Shown here: positions 24,145 to 30,428 of the stretch, piece after piece
Position numbering within the stretch: the first letter of the stretch is position 1
Layout of the letters: each line of letters begins with the position of its first letter
Assembly (NCBI GenBank): GCA_903920695.1
Contig: CAIXNB010000118.1
Span: 1-36,678, forward strand
Length of the DNA: 36,678 bases
Direction of reading: 5' to 3'
Source: an uncultured beta proteobacterium
GTDB lineage: Bacteria > Pseudomonadota > Gammaproteobacteria > Burkholderiales > Burkholderiaceae_C
The notes under the pieces: generated by a model
Told to the model about the DNA's origin: nothing
Seen by the model: only the letters and a program-made list of their open reading frames with translations
Databases searched by the model: none
Made by a program: the position numbers and the translations under genes

Positions 24145-24789
24145 ATGGTTCAGTTTTCACTCTGGGATATCTTCACCTTTCTGCTCGGCGCCATGCGTTG
24201 GACCGTGGCGCTCTCGCTTATTGCTTTCGTCGGTGGCGGTTTGCTGGGCCTGGGCCTGCTCTGGCTGCGTTTTGCGCAATGGCGTGGCGTCAGCAGCGCG
24301 GTGGCGTGGTACGTCCAGATCTTCCAGGGCACACCCTTGCTGATGCAGTTGTTCCTGGTCTACTTTGGTCTGGCCCTGCTCGGCATGGACACCTCGCCGC
24401 TGGTGTCGGCCGCCGTCTGCCTGACGCTCTACGCGAGCGCCTACCTGACCGAGATCTGGCGTGGCTGCGTGAACTCGGTCCACCGTGGGCAATGGGAGGC
24501 CTCGGCCAGCCTGGCGCTGGATTTCACGCAGCAAATGCGCCACGTCATCCTGCCGCAGGCGGCGCGGGTGGCGATTGCGCCCACCGTTGGCTTCATGGTG
24601 CAGATCATCAAGGGCACGGCCCTGGCTTCGGTCATCGGCTTTGTCGAGCTGACCAAAGCCGGGCAGATGATTTCCAACGCCACTTACCAACCCTTTCTCG
24701 CCTACACCTTCGTGGGTCTTTTGTACTTCGCCCTGTGCTATCCGCTGTCGCGCTGGAGCCAAAAACTCGAAAGCCGCCGCCTGGCCTGA
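24145..24789 (+). CDS. Amino-acid ABC transporter permease
   Basis: Second permease (214 aa) of the same importer, same HisM/GlnP family: five hydrophobic segments, YVQIFQGTPLLMQLFLVYFGLAL as the family block, and EIWRGCVNSVHRGQWEASASL as the EAA docking loop. The C-terminal PTVGFMVQIIKGTALASVIGF is also typical. It ends four bases before the ATPase gene. It would pair with the neighbouring permease to form the translocation path. Confidence 0.93.
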   Translation: MVQFSLWDIFTFLLGAMRWTVALSLIAFVGGGLLGLGLLWLRFAQWRGVSSAVAWYVQIFQGTPLLMQLFLVYFGLALLGMDTSPLVSAAVCLTLYASAYLTEIWRGCVNSVHRGQWEASASLALDFTQQMRHVILPQAARVAIAPTVGFMVQIIKGTALASVIGFVELTKAGQMISNATYQPFLAYTFVGLLYFALCYPLSRWSQKLESRRLA

Positions 24790-24793
24790 AACC

Positions 24794-25552
24794 ATGACTG
24801 ACACCCACAACCCCGACTTCGCACTGGTCGACATCCGCGGCCTGCACAAACGCTTTGGCGCCACCGAGGTGCTCAAAGGCATTGACCTGCAGGTGCGGCG
24901 CAAGGAAGTGGTTTGCATCATCGGCAAGAGTGGCTCCGGCAAGAGCACCTTGCTGCGCTGTATCAACGGCCTTGAGACCTTCGAGCAGGGCAGCCTGTGC
25001 GTCGACGGCCAGGCGCTGCGCCATGGTGACCGTGAGGCGATGCGCGAGTTGCGCCAGCAGGTCGGCATGATCTTCCAGAGCTTCAACCTGTTTCCGCATC
25101 TGGGCGCCGGGCGCAATGTCATGCTGGCGCCATCGCTGGTCAAGGGCTTGCCCAAGGAAGAGTCATGCGCACGCGCGCAGACCTTGCTGGCGCGTGTTGG
25201 GCTGGACGGCATGTTTGACCGCTTGCCGGAACAACTCTCCGGCGGCCAGCAACAGCGCGTCGCCATTGCACGGGCGCTGGCGATGGCGCCGAGCGTGCTG
25301 CTGTGCGATGAAATCACATCGGCGCTGGACCCCGAGCTGGTGGGCGAAGTGCTGCAGGTGGTGGAGATGCTGGCCGACGAGGGCATGACCCTGATCCTTG
25401 TCACGCATGAGATGGCCTTTGCACGCAAGGTGAGTGACCGTATCGTGTTCATGCACCAGGGCCTGATCCACGAGGCCGGTTCGCCCGACGACATCTTCAA
25501 CCACCCCAAGACACCGGAGTTGCAGCAGTTCCTGTCGGCCTTGCGCGACTGA
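24794..25552 (+). CDS. Amino-acid ABC transporter ATP-binding protein (GlnQ/HisP type)
   Basis: ATPase of 252 aa that powers the importer. Walker A is IGKSGSGKSTLLRC, the Q-loop follows in VGMIFQSFNLFPHL, the ABC signature is LSGGQQQRVAIARAL, Walker B is VLLCDEITSALDPELVG and the switch histidine is in VTHEMAFA. The C-terminal HQGLIHEAGSPDDIFNHPKTPEL is characteristic of the polar amino-acid group. Last gene of a four-gene operon (binding protein, two permeases, ATPase); no clear terminator follows in the 121 bp before the HigB gene. Confidence 0.95.
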   Translation: MTDTHNPDFALVDIRGLHKRFGATEVLKGIDLQVRRKEVVCIIGKSGSGKSTLLRCINGLETFEQGSLCVDGQALRHGDREAMRELRQQVGMIFQSFNLFPHLGAGRNVMLAPSLVKGLPKEESCARAQTLLARVGLDGMFDRLPEQLSGGQQQRVAIARALAMAPSVLLCDEITSALDPELVGEVLQVVEMLADEGMTLILVTHEMAFARKVSDRIVFMHQGLIHEAGSPDDIFNHPKTPELQQFLSALRD

Positions 25553-25636
25553 TTCGAAGCGGTGCGCCCGAACCGGACAGAGCCGGCGAAGGTCGTCACG
25601 GATAACTTGCCAATTGCCTTGCTGTGAACTGCCGCT

Positions 25637-25665
25637 TTGTAGTCTGATACGCTACGCCCTAAAAT
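25637..25665 (+). promoter_or_regulatory. Candidate promoter of the higBA pair
   Basis: TTGTAG (25637-25642) and TAAAAT (25660-25665) are separated by 17 bp. The -10 is good, the -35 weak. The ATG of higB begins eight bases after the -10, so a transcript from here would have almost no leader. No Shine-Dalgarno precedes that ATG, which agrees with leaderless translation. Confidence 0.35.
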
Positions 25666-25673
25666 GCGCCGAC

Positions 25674-25952
25674 ATGATCAAGAGTTTCCGTCACAAGGGC
25701 GTGCAACGCTTTTTTGAGACCGGCAGCAAGTCAGGAATACAGGCTGCGCACGCACCGAAGCTGCGCTTGCAACTGGCGGCTCTGGCGCAAGCGGTAAGGC
25801 CGCAAGACCTTTCAGCGCCGACCTGGGGATTGCACGCCTTAAAGGGCGAACTCAAAGGTCATTGGGCAATTACCGTCAATGGAAACTGGCGCATGGTATT
25901 TGCCTTCGAAGGCGAAGACGCCGTGCTTGTTGATTACCGGGATTACCACTGA
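25674..25952 (+). CDS. higB: HigB-type toxin (RelE/ParE superfamily)
   Basis: Small ribosome-dependent mRNA interferase of 92 aa. The whole protein follows the HigB pattern: MIKSFRHKGVQRFFETGSKSGI at the start, APKLRLQLAALAQAVRPQDL in the middle and the conserved end LHALKGELKGHWAITVNGNW, RMVF, DAVLVDYRDYH, with Arg and His/Tyr positions used in RNA cleavage. The start at 25674 agrees with family length; the frame is open upstream without similarity. The cognate antitoxin gene begins eight bases after the stop. Toxin first, antitoxin second is the normal hig order. The pair appears intact. Confidence 0.92.
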   Translation: MIKSFRHKGVQRFFETGSKSGIQAAHAPKLRLQLAALAQAVRPQDLSAPTWGLHALKGELKGHWAITVNGNWRMVFAFEGEDAVLVDYRDYH

Positions 25953-25960
25953 GGTTCAAT

Positions 25961-26236
25961 ATGACTCGAATGCACAACCCTCCACATCCTGGCGAAGTTC
26001 TTCGGGAGTATTTGGGCGACATCACGGTGACGCAAGCGGCAGCAAAGCTTGGCGTCAACCGCGTAACCCTGTCCCGCATCATGACCGGTGCGGCGGGCAT
26101 TTCTGCTGACATGGCGTACCGCTTGGGCGAGGCTTTTGGAACCAGCCCCGAGTTGTGGGCCGGTATGCAACTGCAATACGACTTGTTCCTGGCAGGCAAG
26201 TTGCCGCGTCCTCGAATCGAACGATTGGCTGCGTGA
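25961..26236 (+). CDS. higA: HigA-type antitoxin
   Basis: DNA-binding antitoxin of 91 aa that neutralises the neighbouring HigB and represses the pair. It has the XRE helix-turn-helix of the HigA/VapI group: NPPHPGEVLREYLGDITVTQ, then AAAKLGVNRVTLSRIMTGAAGIS and MAYRLGEAFGTSPELWAGMQLQYDL. Residues 23-60 hold the helix-turn-helix. The ATG at 25961 follows the higB stop by eight bases. Confidence 0.93.
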   Translation: MTRMHNPPHPGEVLREYLGDITVTQAAAKLGVNRVTLSRIMTGAAGISADMAYRLGEAFGTSPELWAGMQLQYDLFLAGKLPRPRIERLAA

Positions 26237-26306
26237 ACAGGCAGCGTGGCTTCACGGCGAGGGGGCTGCAGGGCTAAGATATGACCGGTCGAAAGGAGAT
26301 ACAAGC

Positions 26307-27035
26307 ATGGTTACGTCCAAAGCAAAAGTGACACCGCAGGGCAAGGCCTATGAGGCCATCATCGACACCAGGAAGAAGCTCACGGCGCAGCGTCGCAAGA
26401 CGCGGGACATGTTCAATTCAAACCAACTCTTGCGCAAAGAGGCGGTCGGATACCTCAAGGGCATTTACACGACGCGGGGCGTAACGGGGTATCGGTCCGA
26501 TCCAGGCTATACCTACTACCGGGAATTCATGGAGCGCGTGACCCATTGCCACAATCGCGAGTACCTCAAGGGGACTCTTCAGCAACTATTTTCGAATCTG
26601 ATAAGCCAGTTCGGAAACAAGCCGTCGGGTGACGCGGCAAAACTGAAAACGCTGCTGGAAGGTCGGCTGCAAGCGCAACTTGAGAAGTACTTTGGACAGT
26701 ACCAGGCCGATGTGAAGCTGGAGGAAAAATTGCAGAAACTGGAGACCGAATTCCTGGAGAAGTATGAAGAAAACGAACTCCCTCCATACCAGGCTCCGAC
26801 CCGGCCTGAGCCCTTTAACGTCATCGACGATGACTACGACATGCCCGCCCTGCCGAGCACTTCGTCAAGCGCATCCGACTCGGAAACAATAGAACTTTGC
26901 GGCGCCCCGTGCACCGGTCATGGACGCGAGGGCAAACCCTGTGAAAAACATCTGGGCAGTGATGGCGTCTGTCAATATCACGGGGCGCGGGAATCAAGCG
27001 AAGACGGGGACGAGCCCGCCGAGGTCTGTTCTTGA
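26307..27035 (+). CDS. Protein of unknown function with a Cys/His-rich C-terminal tail
   Basis: Protein of 242 aa that I do not recognise. AAGGAG nine bases before the ATG at 26307 fixes the start, although the frame is open further upstream into higA. The first ~120 residues are basic and helical; LEKYFGQYQADVKLEEKLQK and the following Glu/Lys-rich stretch could form a coiled coil. A Pro/Ser/Asp-rich linker follows. The last ~45 residues contain C-x3-C-x2-H, then GKPC-x2-H, then C-x2-HG, a spacing seen in short putative zinc-binding tails with a Gly-x-Pro-Cys core in phage and plasmid proteins. G+C is lower than in flanking operons. No signal peptide or membrane segment. It lies next to a toxin-antitoxin pair in a patch of gene debris, so it may have come by transfer. 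Confidence 0.75.
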   Translation: MVTSKAKVTPQGKAYEAIIDTRKKLTAQRRKTRDMFNSNQLLRKEAVGYLKGIYTTRGVTGYRSDPGYTYYREFMERVTHCHNREYLKGTLQQLFSNLISQFGNKPSGDAAKLKTLLEGRLQAQLEKYFGQYQADVKLEEKLQKLETEFLEKYEENELPPYQAPTRPEPFNVIDDDYDMPALPSTSSSASDSETIELCGAPCTGHGREGKPCEKHLGSDGVCQYHGARESSEDGDEPAEVCS

Positions 27036-27073
27036 GTTCACGCCGTTAAATCCTTCTCACACGGAGACAGATC

Positions 27074-27196
27074 ATGGGCAAGCATTTCGTTCTCATTCAC
27101 GGCGCGTGGCATGGTGCTTGGTGCTGGGACGGCGTCGTGCGCGCGTTGCAGGCGGCGGGGCATAGCGCGCAGGCTTTGATCAAAGCGGCCGGCTAA
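27074..27196 (+). pseudogene. 5' remnant of an alpha/beta hydrolase gene
   Basis: A 40-codon frame encodes [20 protein letters not shown] and then [15 protein letters not shown] before changing to IKAAG and a stop. The first ~35 residues are the start of an EstC/hydroxynitrile-lyase-like alpha/beta hydrolase, whose full length is about 230-270 aa; [10 protein letters not shown] is the oxyanion-hole block. A good GGAGA ribosome site precedes the ATG. The nucleophile, acid and histidine are all missing, so it cannot be active. The break coincides with a 14-bp perfect palindrome (27173-27186). Confidence 0.8.
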
Positions 27197-27209
27197 AGAA
27201 CCGGCCGCT
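27173..27209. repeat. Palindrome and strong hairpin at a gene truncation point
   Basis: GCTTTGATCAAAGC (27173-27186) is a perfect 14-bp palindrome. It overlaps the left arm of a 9-bp perfect hairpin, AGCGGCCGG (27184-27192) with CCGGCCGCT (27201-27209). No T run follows. It may be a transcription stop, a scar of a deletion or the end of a lost element. Confidence 0.5.
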
Positions 27210-27239
27210 GCGCGCTAGCGAAACAGTGAGGCACGGCAC

Positions 27240-27445
27240 ATGGCAGAGCGCTACTTCATCAACACGGCTGCGGGCCAATGGCAAGCGCACCCACGGTTTG
27301 CGGGCGCGTCTGCCGTGTGGGCGATTGCGAGAGTGAAGGGCGACCCGGTTGGCTGGGCTACGCGCCACCTGCGATGGAACACAGCCTGCGCAATACTGGT
27401 GACGAGCCGCTGGAGGGGATTTCGATCTTCAACCCGCCGCTGTAG
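27240..27445 (+). pseudogene. Cupin-like gene remnant with internal loss and frame change
   Basis: From ATG 27240 the frame gives MAERYFINTAAGQWQAHPRF and on to VKGDP, like the start of a small cupin (W-x-x-HPRF). From about 27335 the sense moves two frames over and reads GYAPPAMEHSLRNTGDEPLE then GISIFNPPL and stop (27443-27445), like a cupin C-terminus (HSLRNTGDEP). The central metal-binding HxH...E region is missing, so a deletion with frameshift is likely. The assignment rests on short motifs. After 27446 the sequence to 27594 shows only short broken frames, one of them FINIINFFESHKTGDSG, which I cannot place. Confidence 0.45.
27341..27383 (+). repeat. Imperfect 43-bp direct repeat, copy 1
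   Basis: This 43-bp stretch matches 29208-29250 at 34 positions without gaps. Most differences fall at third codon positions in the frame reading RPGWLGYAPPAME here and RPGWPRYAPPAVE there, which suggests shared coding ancestry. The two copies flank the mechanosensitive channel gene. Confidence 0.5.
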
Positions 27446-27594
27446 AACGTGTCCGCAAACAAGAAGGGACCGCAGTGACCACGGCAACAGCCGACCAAGG
27501 CAAACAAATGACTCTTCATCAACATCATCAACTTCTTCGAGTCGCACAAGACCGGCGACTCGGGTAGTACTTCTGCGAAAGAAAGGATAACGCT

Positions 27595-29205
27595 GTGCTT
27601 GAATCAATCCACCAGGGCTGGCTGCGCGCACTGTTTCTCGGGCTGCTCCTGCTGGGCGCCTTGAGCGCCGCCAACTCGATCGCCGCTGACGCCGAGGAGG
27701 CGGTACCGCTCGTCATCGGCAGTCGCACCATTCATGTGTTTCGCGCGCCGCTGGGCATGTTCTCCGCAGCCGAGCGGGCCGACGGTGCGCGCAAGCGCAT
27801 CGAACGCGCCCTCGTGCAAGCGGGCGAAGGCTGGACCTCGGTCAAGCCGACGAATCTGGGCGTGGAGGTACAACTCGACGGCAAGGTCTTGTTCCTGGTC
27901 GTGCCCGGCGATGCCCGCACTGCGGCTGGGGAGACGCCCGAGGATCTGGCCAATCAGGCATCCCGCGTCCTGCAGAAGGCCTGGAGCGAAGCACGTGAGC
28001 GAGATGATTCCCGTGCCCGCCTTGAGGGCGCGCTCAAGGTGGCGCTTGCCACGGTCCTGCTACTGGCGGCGCTGATCGCCCTGCTCAAGCTCTTGTCCAG
28101 GTTGCGCCGCAGCGTTGTCGAACGCCTGAGTCGGCGCCTTGAGGCTTTGCCGGGGGAGCATTGGGGACTGCGTTTGTCGGCCACGCTGCCGGAGATCGCT
28201 GCGCGCCTTTCCATTCTGCTGACCTGGTTGTTGGGTCTGGGGCTGGCGTATTTCTACCTGACGTATGCCCTCGGCCAGTTCGCGCTGACCCGCCCCGCCA
28301 GTGAGAGCATGTCGAATTCCATCATCAGCCTGATGGCGCAGGCATTCGGCGCCATCGTCGAGTCGCTGCCGGGGATGTTTATTTCGGTCCTCATTTTTCT
28401 GCTGGCCTGGGTCGCGACCCGCATTTCGACGGAGTTCTTCGCCGGTGTTGAGACCCGACGGACCGACAGCGCCGCGCTCAATACCCACACGGCACCCGCA
28501 ACGCGGCGCATCGTGAATGCCTCGCTGTGGTTGTTCGCCGTTGCCATGGCCTACCCCTACCTGCCGGGCGCGCACACCGATGCGTTCAAGGGCCTGTCCG
28601 TGATCGTCGGCCTCATGGCTTCAATCGGTGCGTCAGGGGTGGTGGGACAGATCGCCAGCGGCGTGATGATTGTCTACACCTACGCCCTGAAAAAGGGCGA
28701 GTACGTGCGCATTCAGGAATATGAGGGGACGGTGACCGAACTGGGCCTGTTCGTCACCCGCCTGCGCACCGGGCTGGGCGAGGAGATCGCCTTGCCCAAC
28801 GCCTTCGTGCTGGGCAACGTGACGCGCAACTATTCCCGCATTGATGGCGGGCGTGGTTATGTGCTCGATACCACGGTGACCATCGGTTACGACACGCCCT
28901 GGCGCCAGGTGCATGCCATGCTGCTCGAAGCCGCCGCCAGCATCCCGGAAATCAGGAAGGCCCCGCCGGCCTATGTGGTGCAATCCGCGCTGTCCGATTT
29001 CTACGTGGCCTACAAACTGGTCGTCTATGTCGATACCAATGCGCCGGCGAAGCGGGCCCAGGTCGCCAGTGACCTGCTGGCGGCGATCCAGGACGCCTTC
29101 AACCGCCACGGCGTGCAAATCATGTCGCCGCACTACGTGCTTGATCCGGCCACACCGAAGGTCGTTGCGGAGAAGGACTGGAACCCACCTGCGGCCAATG
29201 GTTAG
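27595..29205 (+). CDS. MscS-family mechanosensitive ion channel
   Basis: Inner-membrane channel of 536 aa that would release solutes on hypo-osmotic shock. An N-terminal signal peptide (hydrophobic FLGLLLLGALSAANSIA) precedes a soluble domain of about 110 residues. Membrane helices follow at roughly residues 142-165, 203-228, 250-278 and 300-322. The pore helix and MscS beta domain are clear: SIGASGVVGQIASGVMIVYT (near residue 342-361) with its Gly/Ala pattern, then KKGEYVRIQEYEGTVTELGL and LPNAFVLGNVTRNYSR. The start is GTG at 27595 with AAGGAT seven bases upstream. Longer than E. coli MscS (286 aa) because of the extra N-terminal region. It stands alone between pseudogene fragments. Confidence 0.92.
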   Translation: MLESIHQGWLRALFLGLLLLGALSAANSIAADAEEAVPLVIGSRTIHVFRAPLGMFSAAERADGARKRIERALVQAGEGWTSVKPTNLGVEVQLDGKVLFLVVPGDARTAAGETPEDLANQASRVLQKAWSEARERDDSRARLEGALKVALATVLLLAALIALLKLLSRLRRSVVERLSRRLEALPGEHWGLRLSATLPEIAARLSILLTWLLGLGLAYFYLTYALGQFALTRPASESMSNSIISLMAQAFGAIVESLPGMFISVLIFLLAWVATRISTEFFAGVETRRTDSAALNTHTAPATRRIVNASLWLFAVAMAYPYLPGAHTDAFKGLSVIVGLMASIGASGVVGQIASGVMIVYTYALKKGEYVRIQEYEGTVTELGLFVTRLRTGLGEEIALPNAFVLGNVTRNYSRIDGGRGYVLDTTVTIGYDTPWRQVHAMLLEAAASIPEIRKAPPAYVVQSALSDFYVAYKLVVYVDTNAPAKRAQVASDLLAAIQDAFNRHGVQIMSPHYVLDPATPKVVAEKDWNPPAANG

Positions 29206-29207
29206 TT

Positions 29208-29250
29208 CGCCCCGGTTGGCCGCGCTATGCGCCGCCTGCGGTCGAGCGCA
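29208..29250 (+). repeat. Imperfect 43-bp direct repeat, copy 2
   Basis: Partner of 27341-27383 (34 of 43 positions identical). It begins two bases after the stop of the MscS-type gene. In the frame of the match, the sequence stays open through RYAPPAVERNVFDFGAEAKP to about 29370, which looks like a coding remnant I cannot assign. Confidence 0.5.
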
Positions 29251-29338
29251 ACGTCTTCGACTTCGGCGCAGAAGCGAAACCCGACATTGCCTCTGCCGGT
29301 CCAGTTTGGGCCCTCCTCGATTCCGGAATTTTCGTAAG

Positions 29339-29355
29339 ATACGCAAGTAACGTAT
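29339..29355. promoter_or_regulatory. Candidate operator before the second toxin gene
   Basis: ATACG (29339-29343) and CGTAT (29351-29355) form an inverted repeat with a 7-bp spacer, ending nine bases before the toxin ATG. A short palindrome in this position is where a HigA-type antitoxin would bind its own promoter. TAAGAT at 29335-29340 could serve as -10. Confidence 0.3.
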
Positions 29356-29364
29356 ACATTGGCA

Positions 29365-29595
29365 ATGCAAGCCACCTTTGTTGAACTGCCACCTTTCGAG
29401 CGAACTCGAAAAGACTACATGGATGATGAGGCCTACAGACTGTTGCAACTCGAGTTGATGGAAGACCCGACGGCAGGCGCTGTTATCGAAGGCACGGGTG
29501 CTTTGCGCAAGCTGCGTCAAACGGACCCGCGTCGCGGTAAAGGAAAGCGCGGTGGTCTGCGGGCAATTTATTACTGGTCTGACCGAAGGATTTGA
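29365..29595 (+). pseudogene. Truncated HigB-2/RelE-type toxin
   Basis: A frame of 76 codons starts MQATFVELPPFERTRKDYMD and continues through LRKLRQTDPRRGKGKRGGLR and AIYYWS to a stop. The first ~72 residues match HigB-2-type toxins well (LPPFERxRKDY, GTGALRKLR, RGKGKRGGLRAIYYW), but the family runs on for about 35-40 residues with catalytic and core beta strands that are absent here. The sequence right after the break belongs to the antitoxin. A deletion that removed the toxin C-terminus and the antitoxin start is the simple explanation. An in-frame TTG at 29359 is an alternative start. Confidence 0.75.
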
Positions 29596-29890
29596 TGCCT
29601 TGAAATCCGAGCGTGAAGGCAAGCTGACGCTACGCACCTTCAAGGCCGAAAACAAACCCGCGCCGGTGCTTTTGCCGCAAGAAGTGCTACAGATGCGCGA
29701 ACAATTGCGCTTGTCCCGCCCGGTGTTTGCGCACTACCTGCGCACCAACGCGCGAACGCTTGAAAACTGGGAACAAGGTCGGGCAAGCGCACTCGTGCGA
29801 CGTATCATCATCAAGAGCACCAGTTTCTGCTCTAGCACGCACAAAGTATTCAGTGCGCAGATGTTTTACCAACCAGGGAGTTGGAAATGA
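29579..29890 (+). pseudogene. Remnant of the cognate HigA-2-type antitoxin
   Basis: The frame reads LTEGFDALKSEREGKLTLRT from 29579, then KPAPVLLPQEVLQMREQLRL and SRPVFAHYLRTNARTLENWE (the helix-turn-helix of HigA-2-type antitoxins) to about 29785. After EQGRA it changes to unrelated sequence and stops at 29890. Both ends are lost: no start codon lies at the expected N-terminus, and the last ~20 residues of the family are replaced. The frame is open back to 29498 inside the toxin, so a fusion-like product could still be made, but loss of function is more likely. Confidence 0.65.
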
Positions 29891-30285
29891 AATCAATCAA
29901 GTGTCGACTTGGGCTGATTGCGGCATCGGCGCTGTTCAGTGTGACGTCAACCTCAACTTGGTCGCAAGAATTGAAGGAAGTGAAGAATCCGCAGGAGATT
30001 CGGGCTCTGCTTTCAAACAATACATTGAGCGGGTTCGGCGCAGACGGGCGGCAAGCTGTATCCTATTTTCGTGCTGACGGAGTTGGCCTCAAGATAGTTG
30101 AAGGCGAACGGATACCAAGGACATGGAAAGTCAGAGATGACGGCCTGTCTTGCGTGACTGAGAAGGATGAATACTGTTTTCGTGTTCAGCAGGACACTGC
30201 GAAGCCCAGTGAAATTCGAGCGACGTTCGAGTCTGGACTGCATGAGCTTGAATTTCACATTGAGGACGGCATCCCAAATTTCTAG
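29887..30285 (+). CDS. Small exported protein of unknown function
   Basis: Predicted periplasmic protein of 132 aa. The signal peptide covers about residues 1-27 (GLIAASALFSVTSTSTWSQ). The mature part contains EIRALLSNNTLSGFGADGR, a mid block YFRADGVGLKI, and TWKVRDDGLSCVTEKDEYCF with two cysteines that could form a disulfide. The layout resembles small exported proteins of the DUF995 type, but I am not sure. GGGAG seven bases before the ATG at 29887 supports the start; the gene overlaps the end of the antitoxin remnant by four bases. G+C is low compared with neighbouring operons. Confidence 0.7.
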   Translation: MKSIKCRLGLIAASALFSVTSTSTWSQELKEVKNPQEIRALLSNNTLSGFGADGRQAVSYFRADGVGLKIVEGERIPRTWKVRDDGLSCVTEKDEYCFRVQQDTAKPSEIRATFESGLHELEFHIEDGIPNF

Positions 30286-30428
30286 ACCCGCGCCGTTTCC
30301 TTATTTGATGAAACATGAGGCCAAGCAGGCCCACCATCTCAAAACACGCCGTAGACCACGCCAACATGGAAGTCCACATGCGCATTCAGGCTGGCGCGGA
30401 ATAGGTGGATCTCAGATAACACAGTCAG

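Noticed and set aside
24157..25599. 480-codon minus-strand frame across the ABC permease and ATPase genes
   Set aside because: Antisense to an operon with complete Walker, signature and EAA motifs; its translation shows no family resemblance.
30286..30428. 42-codon minus-strand frame after the acyl-CoA synthetase (contains NAHVDFHVGVVYGV)
   Set aside because: Looks faintly like a protein C-terminus but has no start and no identifiable family; too weak to list as a gene.
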